Notes under the pieces: model-generated | Told to the model about the DNA's origin: nothing | Seen by the model: only the letters and a program-made list of their open reading frames with translations | The model's database searches: none | Translations under genes and position numbers: made by a program | In this document: positions 15,574 to 17,478 of the stretch, in pieces | How the letters are laid out: every line of letters begins with the position of its first letter | Numbering within the stretch: the first letter of the stretch is position 1 | Source: an uncultured Muribaculaceae bacterium | Lineage (GTDB): Bacteria > Bacteroidota > Bacteroidia > Bacteroidales > Muribaculaceae | Reading direction: 5' to 3' | Assembly (NCBI GenBank): GCA_910585275.1 | Contig: CAJUCW010000053.1 | Span: 1 to 17,478, forward strand | Length of the DNA stretch: 17,478 nt

Positions 15574-15828
15574 ATGAAAGGAAAAAAATTCATTTTTGCG
15601 GCATTCATTCTTGGTGCCGGATTTTGTGTAGGAATTTCACAGAATCGCAATGAATCGGAAGCATCCAAACTTGTGATGTCTTCTGTTGAAGTACTCTCGA
15701 ACTCGGAGAACGACCTGTATAAACCCAACGGAGGTCCTCGTAAAGAAGTGAAATGCTATCAAGGAGGGCATAAAATGGTATGCATGTCCGTAAATGAAGT
15801 GGAATGTTCGGATTCCGACTGTTACTAA
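15574..15828 (+). CDS. NVEALA-like small exported peptide (four-Cys type), second copy
   Basis: An 84-residue peptide: hydrophobic N-terminus (MKGKKFIFAAFILGAGFCVG), then SKLVMSSVEVLS (31-42; VMSSVEVLS is identical to the first copy), then GGPRKEV, then Cys61, 70, 78 and 83 with spacing C-x8-C-x7-C-x4-C as in the first copy. Motif and Cys positions are fixed while the residues between them have changed, as expected for a diversifying peptide with a constrained fold. It is followed 9 bp after the stop by a small hairpin. Family function is unknown. Confidence 0.65.
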   Translation: MKGKKFIFAAFILGAGFCVGISQNRNESEASKLVMSSVEVLSNSENDLYKPNGGPRKEVKCYQGGHKMVCMSVNEVECSDSDCY

Positions 15829-15837
15829 CGATTAATG

Positions 15838-15867
15838 TTCTGCTTGTATGTCATATTGAAAGCAGAA
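15838..15867 (+). terminator. small hairpin after the second peptide gene
   Basis: A perfect 8-bp stem, TTCTGCTT / AAGCAGAA, around a 14-nt loop, 9 bp past the stop codon. No T run follows, so it is more likely a 3'-end stabiliser than a terminator. Confidence 0.3.
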
Positions 15868-16062
15868 GAGTTGTAAAAGAATAAGTGATTGTTTCAACTG
15901 ACACTCTATAATTTATTGTTCCCATAGGCAACCTGTCAAAAGTTATTTTCATTTGTCAGGTAGCCCATACAAGGTTCAATTGCATATGTGTTTGTAGTGC
16001 TGGTTTATATAAGTAAGACTTTTTTGCGGATGATATGAACGAACACTGACAGTCTTTTAAAA

Positions 16063-16124
16063 GGAGGGGGATGTGCCATATCTATTGTATCCATGGTACA
16101 ATATGTTAAGCAACGTCCCCCTTC
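16063..16124 (+). promoter_or_regulatory. long hairpin upstream of the propeller gene
   Basis: GGAGGGGGATGT (16063-16074) pairs with ACGTCCCCCTTC (16113-16124) over 12 bp with two G-T pairs. The loop contains a second stem, ATTGTA (16084-16089) with TACAAT (16097-16102). It ends 30 nt before the propeller ATG and has no T run. Its position matches that of the hairpin at 4354-4401 in the left operon. It may be an attenuator or an RNA-processing or stability element. Confidence 0.55.
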
Positions 16125-16154
16125 ATTATACATAAGTTAGATTTAGAAAAAATC

Positions 16155-17324
16155 ATGGCAATGTTTTGTTATAGTAAATCAAGAATGGGTTTTAAACTTG
16201 GGCTGGCTGCATTGACAGTGACATGCCTTGTCTCAGTATCATGTAAACGTCAAACCTCCGGGGCACAAGAAAATACCGATGGTTCCAACTTCAAAGAGGT
16301 TACGATGAATCTTTCTCCGGAATATTACGATTCTGTCATTAACGAGGTTGGACGTCCGAATCTTGTAATCTTAAAAGAAGATGACAAGACAATGTATTCG
16401 GATATAAGCCGGATTATATCAAAAAATAAGATGTATTATATCCTTGATTCGTTCGGTAGCAGGACGGTTGTTTCCTTTACCAAAGAAGGAGAACCTGTGG
16501 CAAGGTACGGAAAAGTCGGAACTGGTCCGGGAGAGTATGTGAGGCCATGGGATGTGGATGTCGATGAGAGTTATGTCTATATTCTGGATTCCAATCTCAA
16601 AAAGATAATGCGCTTCAATCAATCCGGCTCGTTTATCGATGAAAAGAAAATACCGTTTATTGCAGATGGATTCAAGTTATTGGAGAATGGCAGAGTGTTA
16701 TTCAGTCTTTTACCGGATGGAAGTGGTGAGGAGAGCTTGTGTGTTACGGACAGTTCGATGAACATTGTTTCGAAGCAGTTGCCGTCACGGAAAGGATATG
16801 TAGGTGGATGGACGACCAACAATGTATTTCGCACGAACCACAATAATGTGCAATATTATAAATCTCCATCGGATACACTCTTCTATATCAGTGGGAATGG
16901 AATGCCTGATGGAGGTTTGGTTTTCAATTTTGGATCAAGAAGAGTTCCGGAAGAGGCCATGCTTGACTTTATCGAGGGAAGCACTAAGGATAACTTCAAG
17001 GGTTCGTTAATGCTTGCGGATAATCCCATAGATATGGGGAAAGGTTACATGGTCGGCATGGTAATGGAAGATGACACCCAATATGTGGTTATATTCGACA
17101 AGGACAATAACAGATGCGGAGCCAAGAAGTGCGATGGGGATTTGTCGGTTTATGATATAATAGAGCCGTGCGGGGTAGATGAGGACGGTAACTTGATATG
17201 TTATACCAGCATCGAGTATGCGGAAGATTTAAGGAATTATCAAGAGATTCCCGATGATATAAAAGCCGGATTAGAAGAAAACAATAGGATGCTTCTATTG
17301 TATCCATTTTCCAGACTTAAGTAG
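16155..17324 (+). CDS. 6-bladed beta-propeller lipoprotein
   Basis: A 389-residue predicted lipoprotein with lipobox LVSVSC (Cys30). If translation starts at the in-frame ATG at 16185 (MGFKLG...) the Cys becomes residue 20, as in the left paralogue; neither start has a Shine-Dalgarno sequence, so the start is uncertain. The body shows propeller blades of the BF_HVD type: ISKNKMYYILDSFGSRTVVSF, the signature YGKVGTGPGEYVRPWDVDVD, then YVYILDSNLKKIMRFNQSG, VLFSLLPDGSGEESL and TQYVVIFDKDNNR. A probable ligand-binding surface or periplasmic protein; the ligand is unknown. The gene is visibly richer in A+T than the left propeller gene. It closes the right cassette within the window; further genes may follow. 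Confidence 0.75.
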   Translation: MAMFCYSKSRMGFKLGLAALTVTCLVSVSCKRQTSGAQENTDGSNFKEVTMNLSPEYYDSVINEVGRPNLVILKEDDKTMYSDISRIISKNKMYYILDSFGSRTVVSFTKEGEPVARYGKVGTGPGEYVRPWDVDVDESYVYILDSNLKKIMRFNQSGSFIDEKKIPFIADGFKLLENGRVLFSLLPDGSGEESLCVTDSSMNIVSKQLPSRKGYVGGWTTNNVFRTNHNNVQYYKSPSDTLFYISGNGMPDGGLVFNFGSRRVPEEAMLDFIEGSTKDNFKGSLMLADNPIDMGKGYMVGMVMEDDTQYVVIFDKDNNRCGAKKCDGDLSVYDIIEPCGVDEDGNLICYTSIEYAEDLRNYQEIPDDIKAGLEENNRMLLLYPFSRLK

Positions 17325-17366
17325 AAAGTTATTATAGTCCGACATTTTACCCTAAATATAGCTGTT

Positions 17367-17456
17367 ATGTTTCAAAAACTATCTCACATCATAATTGCGA
17401 TTTATGTTGTCCTTGCAGTTGTTTTAATTAGGGATATTCAGTTAATGGCTAATTGA
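17367..17456 (+). CDS. possible 29-residue membrane peptide
   Basis: ATG-to-TGA frame of 29 codons beginning 42 bp after the propeller gene. The translation MFQKLSHIIIAIYVVLAVVL plus IRDIQLMAN is one hydrophobic helix with a basic start and a polar tail. It could be a true small membrane peptide, the frameshifted start of a membrane protein gene continuing beyond the window, or chance. There is no homology that I recognise. Confidence 0.3.
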   Translation: MFQKLSHIIIAIYVVLAVVLIRDIQLMAN

Positions 17457-17478
17457 TTGCTTGCTAATGTCGTAGATA

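Larger units (their letters stand above)
15829..16154. other. 326-bp spacer with three hairpins before the propeller gene
   Basis: No credible gene and no clear TAnnTTTG promoter. Besides the hairpin at 15838-15867 there is an imperfect inverted repeat at 15927-15940 / 15952-15965 (12 of 14 pairs) and a long hairpin at 16063-16124. The region is very AT-rich. Confidence 0.5.

Noticed and set aside
16010..16040. Promoter directly before the right propeller gene (ACTTTTTTGCGG)
   Set aside because: Does not fit TAnnTTTG and has no properly spaced TTTG; I could not support it.

Overview
The window looks like a chromosomal segment of a Bacteroidales bacterium; a Muribaculaceae- or Prevotella-like gut lineage is a guess. 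The reasons are a fused secD-secF gene of 990 codons, ATP-type PEP carboxykinase, many lipoproteins with Bacteroidetes-style short signal peptides, NVEALA-type small exported peptides beside 6-bladed beta-propeller lipoproteins, A-rich leaders mostly without Shine-Dalgarno sequences, and promoters of the Bacteroidetes type (-33 TTG / -7 TAnnTTTG).

Layout. (1) 92-5068, minus strand: a tight six-gene operon encoding, in transcription order, a DUF3244-like secreted protein, a small NVEALA-like peptide, a beta-propeller lipoprotein, a thioredoxin-like CxxC lipoprotein, a type I signal peptidase, and a transglutaminase-like/discoidin-like lipoprotein. (2) 5399-11012: pckA (minus) with a strong terminator, a 578-bp spacer carrying repeat elements, an isolated phage-portal-like gene (plus), and a conserved Bacteroidetes Ig-like lipoprotein (minus) that converges on and overlaps the portal gene. 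(3) 11136-14345: secDF (plus) with a structured leader and a clear terminator. (4) 14586-17478, plus strand: a second, simpler cassette with the same gene order as the start of region 1: DUF3244-like protein, two tandem NVEALA-like peptides, a beta-propeller lipoprotein, and then a possible 29-residue membrane peptide.

The main result is that two paralogous cassettes (DUF3244-like, NVEALA-like peptide, hairpin, propeller lipoprotein) lie in opposite orientation on either side of a housekeeping block. The last 84 bp of the two DUF3244-like genes are almost identical (77/84 by hand alignment) although the rest of the genes has diverged. Both cassettes have the same promoter form (TTG, 20 bp, TAAATTTGC) and both have a large hairpin between the last peptide gene and the propeller gene. 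The left cassette also carries a signal peptidase, a thioredoxin-like lipoprotein and a transglutaminase-like lipoprotein. That set would suit export, cleavage, redox handling and perhaps cross-linking of a small Cys-containing exported peptide. This functional reading is inference; the genes and their order are visible in the sequence.
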